From Mytilus californianus (lineage: Eukaryota; Mollusca; Bivalvia; Mytilida; Mytilidae): a stretch of DNA of 64,000 nucleotides. A program made the translations under genes and the position numbers. The stretch covers positions 45,428,884 to 45,492,883 of the forward strand of contig NW_026262712.1 of NCBI RefSeq assembly GCF_021869535.1. Direction: 5' to 3'. Under the pieces are notes generated by a model. It searched no databases. It saw only the letters and a program-made list of their open reading frames with translations, and was not told where the DNA came from. Numbering within the stretch: position 1 is the first letter of the stretch; each line of letters opens with the position of its first letter. Positions 1-9,069 of the stretch are shown piece by piece.

Positions 1-129
1 TCCGAAATTAGGGGCTACAAAAAGAGCGAAATATAAAGTTTCTAAAAAGAAATATTGATATATTCATTCGAAAGGTATTGACTTGTTTGATCCAAAAAAT
101 GATAATATTAGGGATCCAAGCCCTGTCAT

Positions 130-290
130 GTAAGATCTGTGAGTTCTAAAAATGACTGAAGTATGTCCAGCACATTACTAAGTGAAGCACAATACTGTGT
201 CCACACTTGCTCAACATTACTTGTTCAACTTTACTTTTGATACTGCGGTTATATCATGCTGTGCCCGCAGTAGCCCCTGAGTTAAGTTTA
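130..290 (-). repeat. Dispersed ~120-bp repeat, inverted copy
   Basis: Read on the minus strand, this segment matches two plus-strand segments near 2036 and 5425. Shared words include GTTGAGCAAGTGT, GTGGACACA and ATTGTGCTT. The element has no coding content. It is one of three copies around the transposase-like pseudogene, but the copies do not form a clean terminal inverted repeat pair, so I call it a dispersed repeat. Confidence 0.55.
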
Positions 291-399
291 ACTTGACTTT
301 GAAAATTAAGAAATAGTTTTCAGAAAAAAAAGTGCATATATTTATTTTTCGTGAAAATGATACTTCTCACAACAGAACTTTTTTTTTATACGACCGTTA

Positions 400-1020
400 A
401 TAACTTGACAATAACTTGAGTATAAGTGTATGAAGCTCTTTGAAATTTATAACAAGGTTTCATACCACTAAAGGATGGTTGGGGTTGTTTTGGGGGGTTT
501 TGTCCGAGTGGTTTTGTAATTAGGGGCCAAAAAAAGGTCAGTTTTACTGGATCATAGAAAATAAATTGGTTCAAAGACAATAACTTTAGTATAAGTGTGT
601 GGATCTGTGTGACATTTTAGCACAAGGTTCCATACCACAATAGGAGGGTTATTGTCGTAGCTGTTTAGTAGTTAGGGGACATAAAGAGGTCAAAAACAAG
701 CATTTTTCATGTTTCAGGACACTAATTTGTGTATAAGAGTATGGATCTCTATGAAATTTTACCACAAATTTCCATACTTCAAAAGGAAAGTTGGAATTGA
801 TTTTAGGGGTTATTGCCCAAACCGTTAAGGAATTAGGGGCCGAAAAGGGGACAAAAAACTAGGATTTTCTGGTTTCTGGACGATGACTTGAGTATAAGTC
901 TATGGATTGCTATCTAATTGTGCCACAATGTGTTATACCATAAAAGGAAGGTTGGGATTGATTTTTGGGGTTATGACCCTGATGGTTTAGGAAAAAAGGG
1001 GCCAAAAACAATAATTTTGT
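400..1020. repeat. Diverged tandem array, ~140-170 bp unit, four copies
   Basis: Four copies are recognisable. Each begins near ACTTGAGTATAAG (about 412, 582, 722 and 883), continues through a CCATACCAC-like word and a GGTTGGGATTG-like word, and ends in TTAGGGGCCAAAAA-like sequence (about 521, 672, 832 and 990). Copies differ by many substitutions and small indels, so this is an old array. I see no coding potential. Confidence 0.7.
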
Positions 1021-1059
1021 AATACTTTGTATAAATTGCTTATTTCTTGACCAATTTCA

Positions 1060-1540
1060 ATGGAGTTTAATTCAAAGTCTTGAATTCTTGGGGTTCTTTA
1101 ATATGCTGAATCTAACCGGGTATTTAGAATTTGGATTTGGGCCCTGTTTTTGAATTGATCCATATTAAGGTCCAAAGGGTCCAAAATTAAACTTTGTTTG
1201 ATTTAAAAAAAAAATGAATTCTTGGGGTTCTTTGATATGCTGAATCTAAGTGTGTATTTAAATTTTTTTTTTTGGGCGCAGTATTCAAGTTGGTCCAAAT
1301 TGGGGTCCAAAATTAAACTTTGAACTATTGTGTTCTTTGATATGCCCAATCCTACAGTTAGTTGGATTTTTTATTTTGGGTACGGTTTTCAAAGTTGGTC
1401 CAAATTGGGATCCAAATTTAAACTGTGTTGGTGTACTAGGATATGCCGAATCTAACAGTGTATTTAGATTTTGGATATTGGACCATAATAGATAAAATTT
1501 AATTTCAATTTTTTCAGTTCTTTGATCACATTCGTTCTGT
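1060..1540. repeat. Second diverged tandem array, ~100-130 bp unit
   Basis: The phrase TTCTTTGATATGCTGAATCT recurs with changes near 1094, 1228, 1333 and 1431, each time followed by GTCCAAA and AAATTAAAC words. Spacing varies from about 100 to 134 bp. It directly follows the first array but has a different unit. No coding content is visible. Confidence 0.7.
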
Positions 1541-1619
1541 GACAGAAACCTATGATGTGTCAAATATTTAATCACAATACAAATTCAGAGCTGTATCAAG
1601 CTTGAATATAGTATCCATA

Positions 1620-2370
1620 CTTGCCCCAACTGTTAGAAGTTCTAGCTCTAAGGTCGTATCCAGCTGTGCCTAGCGGAGCATTTTATTTGTGTTGCCTGCA
1701 AAGCAGAATCATAGGGATCGCCATCTGTCGTCTTGCGTCGTCAACGACCGCGGGTTTTTAATTTCGAAATATTAGAAACAAGTATGGCCCATGGTGGCCG
1801 TGTTTGAAGTTCGATTGGCAATAAATGAAAACATTTTGTACCGGAACTCACATACATCATTCCAACCAACTACAATCGATGTTTGTGCTTTGTAGTTTCA
1901 GAGAAGAAGTGTTTACGCCCCTGCCCATAGGCAACGGGGACATTAAGTTTTACCAAAATGTCCAAAAATGGAGGACTCAAATCTAAGCTTTTTTAAATTT
2001 TACATAGAACTTTAAAAAAATCTGGCTTGTGAGGAGTTCATCTGAGAAGCTACGCCACGATTGCAGCATGTTGACAAGGGAAAGTTGAGCAAGTGTATAT
2101 TAAAGGGTAGACACAATATTAAGTTTGACACAATAATTTGCTGGACACAGTAATTCACTAATACTAATTTGAAGGTCCGTCCCTTTTAGCCCCCTTTCAC
2201 CATTTATTATCGGACACGGTAAGAGTTAGGTCAAATCTGATTCTAAAAAGCAAGTTTGGAATTTTACAAGGAATCTAAAGCAAAAACCTATAAAAATTGG
2301 ACATTTCATTTCTTTCTCAAGTAGGTTTTTGTTAAAATTTATTCCAGATTAATTTGAAGCACTTGATGTT
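1620..2370. other. Non-coding stretch with a dispersed repeat copy
   Basis: There is no convincing reading frame. The sequence at 2036-2160 is a plus-strand copy of the repeat also found near 5425 (shared GCAGCATGTTGACAAGGGAA and AGCAAGTGTATATT). The segment around 1630-1760 resembles the complement of part of the same repeat (GGTCGTATCCAGCTG). Confidence 0.5.
2036..2160 (+). repeat. Dispersed ~120-bp repeat, direct copy
   Basis: It shares AAGCTACGCC, GCAGCATGTTGACAAGGGAA and AGCAAGTGTATATT with the copy at 5425-5565, in the same orientation. Confidence 0.6.
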
Positions 2371-4470
2371 GAAAGATTTAAAAAAGGAGAAAGCATTTTA
2401 AAACCAAAGTATCTGGGATTCCCATACAGTAGATTAGGCCCGGCTGTAGCAAAAATCAGCCCAACAAAGATACAAAAGCCATCGCCAAGGAAGAGAAAAT
2501 TAACATCAACCCCCAAAGCCGTTCCTGTTATTGTCATTTCGGAGGAAGCCTGTCGAAATGACCAAACAGTAGACAAAGAATGAAACAGGACCTTTCTATG
2601 ACCAAAAATTCTCCAGAAATCACCATTTCATCATCACCTATCCAAACTCAGGATAACAACAGTTTGAAAGCTAAACGAGTTCTGTTCAGAACAGATTTCA
2701 GCAGTTCTGATGATAATTATAGTTTACCAAGTTTAGATGACTATGGTGAACCTTCAGTTACAGAGAATTATGACAACGACTCATTGTTACCAATATTTTG
2801 CACACAAAAGTTTGGAATTAAAACAAAAGAAGCAGTGAAAATACCTATATAAAGATGCAACCACAATTCAAACTCGCAAAAACTATCCCATATAATATCA
2901 ACCAAAATGTAACATTTGTTTACACTGTTGACAGCATCGGCCACTGACAAAACGCTCTTTGTGACAATATGGGACGATGGTACAAGAAGGGCACAGAAAA
3001 ACAGTTTTTTCAAGTGGTACAAAAAGGGAATATTATAATTGATAAAAATTACACCAACTGTGACTTATCTGTGACACGAAAGAAATATCAAAACTTCTCA
3101 TGTGAGTCGTGATAACAATAGAGAACTCAAAGACTGAAAATATGCTAGACAAGATTTTGATCCAGTATTATTTTGATGAAAAAGAAAAAGATATAAAGGT
3201 GGTACCACATGGCAACAGTAAAAACGATTCACGTTATCAAAGAGCGCAAAAAACAACGAAGCAACGTATCAAAGAGTTATGCCAGGAGAAGAAGTCAGGA
3301 CGAAAAAATGTAATGCATTTCATGATTGAAGAGCAAAATGAATTACAACAAATTCGTGGCAGTTCTTACATTCCTAGAGATAGACAGCAGGTCAGTAATT
3401 TGAAAAGAAAATTTCCGCAAATTTCGGACAAAGATCCACTTCTTGAATGCATAGATCTTGCTAAACAACAGGAGAAAACTGCCAAAAAATTTGAACGCGA
3501 TGTCCGTATATGACCAGAGTTCACCATGTTTCTCTGTATGGATAGACAACTCGAAGAGATGAACAAATTTTGCACACAAATCAAAAAAACTTTTCTGTTG
3601 TTGGAACTGATACTACCTTCAATATAGGAAAGTATTATGTAACAATAATAACATATCGTCATCTAATGCTATTGACATCAAAAGAAACTGAACCGGTGAT
3701 AACAGAGCCAATATTTCTTCATCAGAAACGAAGTTTTGATAGCATCTTTATGTTATCATCGGGGTTGGTCCAAGAGAACAAAAGTCGTCTTAACCTAAAA
3801 GTGTTGAAACAGATGGTGATGTGAACTTATCTGATGCTTTCAGTGCTTCTTTTCCAGACAGTTTACATAATTATATTGTAGAGTACAAATCTGAACTTAT
3901 TAAAAACTGCATGTCTGCCGAAGTAAGAAGCAAATGTGGACTAGGATTTCCTTCAAAGATTTATACACAGAATGCAAATGTATGCATGAATTCAGTTTTA
4001 AAGAGTGATATAAGTAAAAGTAAAGGTGCCTTAGTAAAACTTGATGCTTATGAATTTGCAAAAGAACCTGTGAAATTTGTTAGACGGCAAGAAACTGAAA
4101 TGAAGATGGCCATTATTGGTAAGGGAGAGTACAAACTGAGGGAAAAATACCAGAAACTTTTTGTGGGTGACAACTCATATTGGAGAAAATCTGAATCTCA
4201 AAGGGAAGCTGTGTATCGAAAGTGAGTATTATAGGACATTGATTTTAATATTTTATTGTACTTTTATAATTTTAAAAACATCATACGTGCGAATTTTTTT
4301 CATCCTGATTCTCTTTGGGTATCCCAATGCTAGAAAATGTAAAAGAAAGTTCTGCTTTGTATTGTACGTCCAACACCAAAGGCTGTGATCATCCTATCAA
4401 CCAAACTTATGCTGTAGATACCTATTATTAATTGAAAAAATGATTTATGGCAGCCTGTGATTTTGTTGGA

Positions 4471-4560
4471 GATTTTACCAAGGGTGGACTTTATTTTCGT
4501 GAACATTTTACCCTACGCGGAGTTAAATTTACGAAAATAAGGTCTACCCGTGGTAAAATC
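4471..4560. repeat. Foldback element (long imperfect hairpin)
   Basis: The left arm at 4471-4502 and the right arm at 4529-4560 are reverse complements at 28 of 32 positions. The outer word is GATTTTACCA and the inner word TTATTTTCGT. The loop is about 26 bp and GC-richer. This looks like a small MITE or foldback element inserted in the intron. Confidence 0.65.
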
Positions 4561-5424
4561 GAAAAAAAAAACACGGGATAACATAAACTACTTCTATTCT
4601 GATGTGGAATAGTTTGTAATTGAGAGAAATTTATTTGCACGTGGGAGTAAACTGGAACAGCAATATCATTAAAATAAACAGTCAATAGCACGCGCGTGGT
4701 TTGTTTAGTATTTTACCACAGTTCAAACTGTATAACGATAACTATCATGACTATAGGTCATATTAGAATAGTAAATCAACGTAAAGATTTTTAAGCATCT
4801 ATTCCAATCATAAACATCTTTATTTAATAAATGAAAACACTGCAGAACTGTGTTTGTTTTTTTTTAAGTTTAATAATAAATACATGTAAATAATCACACA
4901 AATATTTTAATAAATTGTGTGTTTAAATATTTCATATATTTGATGAAAAACAACAGAAGTCATGTGAATATATAAAAATATGATCAGATACCATACCAGC
5001 CTTCTTAAATATATTACTAGAGTAAAAAATGTACCATAAATAACAGCTTTAATGGTATCATATAGCTAAAATACTAGATCATAGTGGATATGAGACCCCT
5101 TTCAGCTACAATTTACAGTAAAAACAAAATTAATGGTTTCGATACTTCGTTTTACTTGATACTTGATACATTTATTCTGATAGGAGACAAACAAACACGT
5201 AGAAAAATTAGTCAAAAGAGTAATTCAACATAAAAAACAATTTATATGTAAATCAATGACCAATTAATATGTATTATTATACTTTGAATTGCATTTTCAA
5301 GAGACTCACTTATTCTTAACATTTAAGCCAATACCCAATATTGGACAACAGATGTTATAATTAAATAGATTGTTTTTCTTTTCTTTGTAAATAATTAAAA
5401 TGAAACTATAAGTAAATTTTTAAA

Positions 5425-5565
5425 CTGAGGAGCTACGCCGGGCATACGACCGCAGCATGTTGACAAGGGAACGTTCAGCAAGTGTATATTTGAAAATAGT
5501 GTGGACACAAAATTGTGCTTGACACAGCAACACAATAATGCGCAACACATTTTGGTGTATTTTAT
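5425..5565 (+). repeat. Dispersed ~120-bp repeat, direct copy
   Basis: It begins GAGCTACGCCGGGCATACG and contains GCAGCATGTTGACAAGGGAA, TGGACACAAAATTGTGCTTG and ACACAATAATGCGCAACAC. It is related to the copies at 2036 (same strand) and 130 (opposite strand). Confidence 0.6.
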
Positions 5566-6857
5566 CCCCTTCCTTGAACAATGTTGAAACCGGATGGTCC
5601 TGGATCCCTAATTTTATCATTTTTGAGATTTAAATGTAAATACTTTTCCAGTGATATATCACAACATGACCTTTTATCAACTTTATATTTCGGCCCCTTT
5701 TTGGTCCCTGATTTCCCTTACATTATTATTTTTAGGTCTACAAGTCATCTTATCAACTTTATATTTCGGCTCCTTTTGGCCCATTATTTCCCTTATAATA
5801 TAAATTTCTGACTGGGAGGGTCTAGGACTCCCATAATTGAACTTGACCTTTATTTTGTTCCAAATAACTGTTCAAATTTGAAAAGGATCGGTCAAGTATA
5901 ACATAAGTTAGAGCATACACTTACAAGATTTGCAAAATAGCCATTGCCTTAAATGTAACCTTAGGTTGTGTCTGTAAAATTAGTTAGTTTCTATCGGATG
6001 TAACAAAGTATTGTTATAGGTATAATTCAGTAATAATATTAATTACTGGTTTGGTTAATACATATATATAGTGAACAAATATTTTGAAATGTTCTATTTC
6101 AGATTTCAGAGGCACCCTGTAAAGACATCTGGCCAAAATGAACAGGACGATGACCAAGCGGTTACAAAAAGTGCCATAAAATTTCCAATTTCAAAAGAGG
6201 AATCCCAGATTGTAAATGTACCATTTCGAATTTTGAGTGACATGTACAGTAGTGCTTAACAATTACTAAGGATTGAAACATTGCATTATTACCATTATTA
6301 CCAGGATGTAAAGATGGAAAAACGTTCATGGTAGCAAATGTCATTTATATCAATAACCCACATATTTTGAAATATTAATTAGGATCTATCACAATAAGTT
6401 GCGACAAGAAGTGCCCAAGGTACTGCAAATGCAAATATGGCCACAAACAGAGGAAAGAAAGCCTCTAAAGCAACACGAAGAAGGAAGGGTGCTGCAAATA
6501 AAAGCCGTCCTGAACTACAGGAATATGTTGAAAAAGAAACTTCAACTCCAGATCAACCATTTCATCTAACATTTTGTGCTGGTTTGGTCCGTAAATGTTA
6601 TGGTTGTAACCAGGAATTCTTGAAAAAGCATAGAAAGTCGCAACATGATTTACTTTTAAAATGGTACGACTTCAGATCATACTTCAGCCCTAAGTCGAGT
6701 TGTCAAACAACCTTTAAGAACATGAAGAGCGTATACTTTCACTTTAGTGCAGAATGTGCACGTTGACTTGTACCAAGATTCGAAATGAAGCATGTTATTG
6801 TACACGACGAAATTAAAGACCAATTGTAAGAAGGACACAAAGAAATTCTGGATCAAA

Positions 6858-6921
6858 AATTCACTCCAAAAGTTCACTCCAACACTCCACCCCAACACTC
6901 CACTCCAACACTCCACTCCAT
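6858..6921. repeat. Short minisatellite, ~13-bp CACTCCAA-type unit
   Basis: The word CAACACTCCACTC and near copies repeat about four times (CACTCCAACACTCC, ACCCCAACACTCC, and so on). It lies immediately beyond the truncated end of the tyrosine recombinase fragment, so it may mark a rearrangement junction. Confidence 0.65.
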
Positions 6922-6935
6922 AAAATAAATTATGC

Positions 6936-7620
6936 TCCATTTATTCAGCGTTTGCTCGCCTCTGTGGCGGCTCCAATTCTAAAAGAATGAGATATCAAAA
7001 GGTTAGGGTTAGGAATGTTACAAACATTTACGAATTTTCTTAACATAGCGGACATTTGATATTGGGGAAGCGATGATAAATAAATGATTACAACCTGACA
7101 CCGCTGGACGTGCAGATAAGTACTTTTTCATAGATAAGACTGGACAAATAGCTGCGTTATCTGTGTATTTATTTATGACGACGCACGTTGAATGACCTCT
7201 CTGATCTGTTTTACTTTTCTTAATGTTAATTTTAAGTTGATGATCTGACAAGGCCACATCCGACAGTTCCAGTGCTACGGTACTAGAATCAGATTTATGT
7301 TTTGTTGTGAACTCACTCACACGTAACATAGCAAAGAATGCTAGAATAAATGAACATTTAAATAATGACGTTTCATAAGAAGATATACATATACTAAGAA
7401 GGGCATCTGTGATCTGTCGTAGTAATGATAATGTTTTCGGGGCCCTGTTGTCTTTCTGTGGGTTTCTTCTATGTATACCTTCGAGCATTTTAGACATAAT
7501 AACATTCTTAGTAGTATCCTCTAAATTAAGTGACTTGTGAGAAAAGGATATACCACTTATATATGATCGCACGGTAGCTGCAGATAGCTGCTTCAAAGAT
7601 AAATATGCCTCCTTTCTTCA
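6936..7620 (-). pseudogene. DIRS-type tyrosine recombinase fragment
   Basis: Tyrosine recombinases of DIRS elements insert the circular DNA intermediate. The open part (7596 down to 7018) carries an SAM-like N-terminal stretch (LSAATVRSYISGISF), the first catalytic Arg in FAMLRVSEF, a strand with KSKTDQRGHS, and CPVLSMKKYL. After a break near 7000-7018 a second frame gives SHSFRIGAATEAS, the catalytic His-x-x-Arg motif, and then a stop. The final catalytic Tyr is missing. About 15-20 residues expected before SHSFR are lost where a GGTTAGGGTTAGG tract sits (7001-7013). It is head-to-head with a DIRS reverse transcriptase fragment on the other strand. Most DIRS elements carry both on one strand, so this is either a rearrangement or a Kangaroo-like inverted layout. 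Family call is firm, layout is not. Confidence 0.75.
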
Positions 7621-7654
7621 TTGGACTATTTCTGTAAGACAATCTGATGGCGCT

Positions 7655-8323
7655 ATTGAACATTGCCTTGACAACCTTTCATTTTTGGGAAGGGGCGGAA
7701 CCAGTCAATGTTCTGACCTGCTTCATACTTTCAAGGTTATCTGCAATGACCTGGGAGTTCTATTAGCGGATGAGAAAACGATTTCTCCCACGACACGGCT
7801 CACATTCTTAGGTGTAGGAATTGACACTTCTGACATGACTCTCCGTTTACCTCCTGATAAGCTTAATGAATTACTTCAGAAAGTTTCATTTGTTTTAAAA
7901 AACAAGAAGGTCACTCTAAGGGAAATGCAATCCCTTTGAGTTCATTAAACTTTGCATGTCGGGTTGTCGCGCCTAGCAGAGCTTTTTGCAGAAGATGATT
8001 GACGCACCGATTGGTTTGAATAAACCACATTACAGAATTAGAATTAATTAGAACATTAAAGCTGATCTAGGGATGTGGAAATCTTTTTTAGAGAATTTTA
8101 ATGGTCTTACTCTAATGCTAAATAGACTTTGGACTTTAGGTTTTGGTATATATTTCAAGGGCAGATGGGATCATGGCTTATGGCCAAAAACATTGCTTAT
8201 GCGCAGTTTATTATCAAACATTACATTTCTAGAAATATTTCCAGTTATGGTATCTATCATCTTAGGGGGGTCTGAACTTAGGAATAAAAAGGTGCTTTTT
8301 CATATTGATAACGAAGGAGCGGT
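7655..8323 (+). pseudogene. DIRS reverse transcriptase C-terminus and RNase H, broken
   Basis: The segment starts at the catalytic palm region. The expected YxDD box reads CLDN (7664-7675), so the active site is lost. It continues through FLGRGGTSQCSDLL, LTFLGVGIDT, MTLRLPPDKLN and KKVTLREMQSL. A stop and frame change follow, then a region still readable as NFACRVVAPSRAFCRR and MWKSFLENFNGLT, and the RNase H part with FGIYFKGRW and VLFHIDNEGAVV (8073-8323). Homology stops exactly at AVV, where an LTR begins. The N-terminal fingers of the reverse transcriptase are absent. The whole is a truncated, inactive DIRS copy and the landing site of the downstream LTR element. Confidence 0.75.
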
Positions 8324-8540
8324 TGTTATGAGATCGTTATTAATCATAATTATTTAACTTGGCCTAATTTGTTTTGTGTGGCCTTATAAGATGTTTAAAG
8401 TTGTTTACAAAATAATGTTATAATTGTGCAGTTTAGAAATCACTTGAACAATCATAGATACTGATGGAATGATTAGAACTTTCTATTTGACTTACATAAT
8501 AATTCCGGAATGACCACAATCTACGATGCGTAATTTAAAC

Positions 8541-8615
8541 TTCTACAATATTCTAGAAGTTTCCCTTCTAAAGTTTTATAGGAGTTTTCCTTCTACAGTG
8601 TTCTAGAAGTTTCCG
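8541..8615 (+). promoter_or_regulatory. Triple 25-bp repeat with heat-shock elements in U3
   Basis: Units at 8541-8565, 8566-8590 and 8591-8615 all start TTCTA. Units 1 and 3 contain TTCTAGAAGTTTC (8551-8563 and 8601-8613), which is the heat-shock factor pattern TTCnnGAAnnTTC with no mismatch. Unit 2 is decayed. The array ends 8 bp before the TATA box, the expected place for an enhancer. Heat-responsive control is inference. Confidence 0.65.
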
Positions 8616-8622
8616 TGACAAC

Positions 8623-8630
8623 TATATATA
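8623..8630 (+). promoter_or_regulatory. LTR TATA box
   Basis: TATATATA lies directly after the heat-shock element array and about 255 bp before the AATAAA at 8882, which fits a U3-R-U5 layout with transcription starting near 8655. Confidence 0.55.
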
Positions 8631-8881
8631 CAGACACCGAAATTAGACAGACAGATATTAATATACTTGTATTCTCAGAAGTTCTCTGGAGTTGTTGGAT
8701 TGACATTTTTATTTACGAACAACATCATACTAAATTGTGAACTTATTGGGCACATATATTCTATTGGATTTCGTACAGTTAATAGAAGAACTCCGTATAA
8801 AGAAAAGACAAAGGATCGGACATATATTTTTAACAGTTTGTTGACATTTCTACTTGTATAATATTTCTTATAAAATTGTAT

Positions 8882-8887
8882 AATAAA
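8882..8887 (+). terminator. LTR polyadenylation signal
   Basis: AATAAA occurs inside the LTR, downstream of the TATA box and upstream of the LTR end. This is the position expected for 3'-end processing of the element's transcript. Confidence 0.45.
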
Positions 8888-8963
8888 TCTTGTTAAATTT
8901 TATTATGGATTTGTTTCTTTTGTTGGCTACAATTTAAAGGTGATTTCTGGCCGTAACAGAAAT

Positions 8964-8981
8964 TGGGGGCTTGTCCGGGAG
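8964..8981 (+). other. Primer binding site, tRNA-Pro-like
   Basis: TGGGGGCTTGTCCGGGAG starts six bases after the LTR. It differs by one internal base (and possibly the last) from the classical tRNA-Pro primer site, TGGGGGCTCGTCCGGGAT, used by several retroelements. This supports the LTR boundary and predicts tRNA-Pro priming. Confidence 0.7.
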
Positions 8982-9069
8982 AACGTTAATATCAGATTAA
9001 ATTTTTTTAGTATTTTTATTGAATTAGAATTAGCCAACAAAATTCAACAAAATTGCATTTGATGCTAGT

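Larger units (their letters stand above)
4222..6102 (+). other. Intron of the transposase-like pseudogene
   Basis: The donor is AAA/GTGAGT at 4221-4227 and the acceptor is CTATTTCAG ending at 6102. Joining them keeps the frame: the split Lys codon completes exactly and reading continues into FQRHPVKTS. The 1.88-kb intron holds a foldback at 4471-4560 and a dispersed repeat copy at 5425-5565. It is otherwise AT-rich without coding signal. Confidence 0.65.
2370..6766 (+). pseudogene. MULE-like transposase-derived gene, broken, one intron
   Basis: The coding remnant runs through several frames. A basic, proline-rich N-terminus (about 2395-2580, with PSPRKRK) is followed by a Ser/Asp-rich part (2580-2850) and a third-frame segment (2905-3090, with DNMGRWYKKG). 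A lysine-rich segment (3109-3513) ends at TGA, and a shift leads to GTDTTFNIGKYYVT (about 3604). Another shift leads to TDGD and FPDSLH (3809-3855). The Asp of DTTF and of TDGD fit the first two acidic residues of a MULE-type DDE core. After the intron, a Cys-rich segment (CDKKCPRYCKCK, 6400-6440) resembles a SWIM finger with one Cys lost, and the C-terminus has CAGLVRKCYGC. At least four frameshifts and several stops make it non-functional. Family assignment is inference. It could instead be a host gene domesticated from such a transposase. Confidence 0.6.
8324..8958 (+). repeat. 5' LTR of the Gmr1-like element
   Basis: It begins TGTTATGAG exactly where DIRS homology ends and closes with CCGTAACA, six bases before the primer site. 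It contains a triple 25-bp repeat, a TATA box (8623-8630) and a polyadenylation hexamer AATAAA (8882-8887). An alternative start is TGTTATAATTG at 8416, but 8324 fits the DIRS breakpoint better. No second LTR is seen to confirm the ends. Confidence 0.7.
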
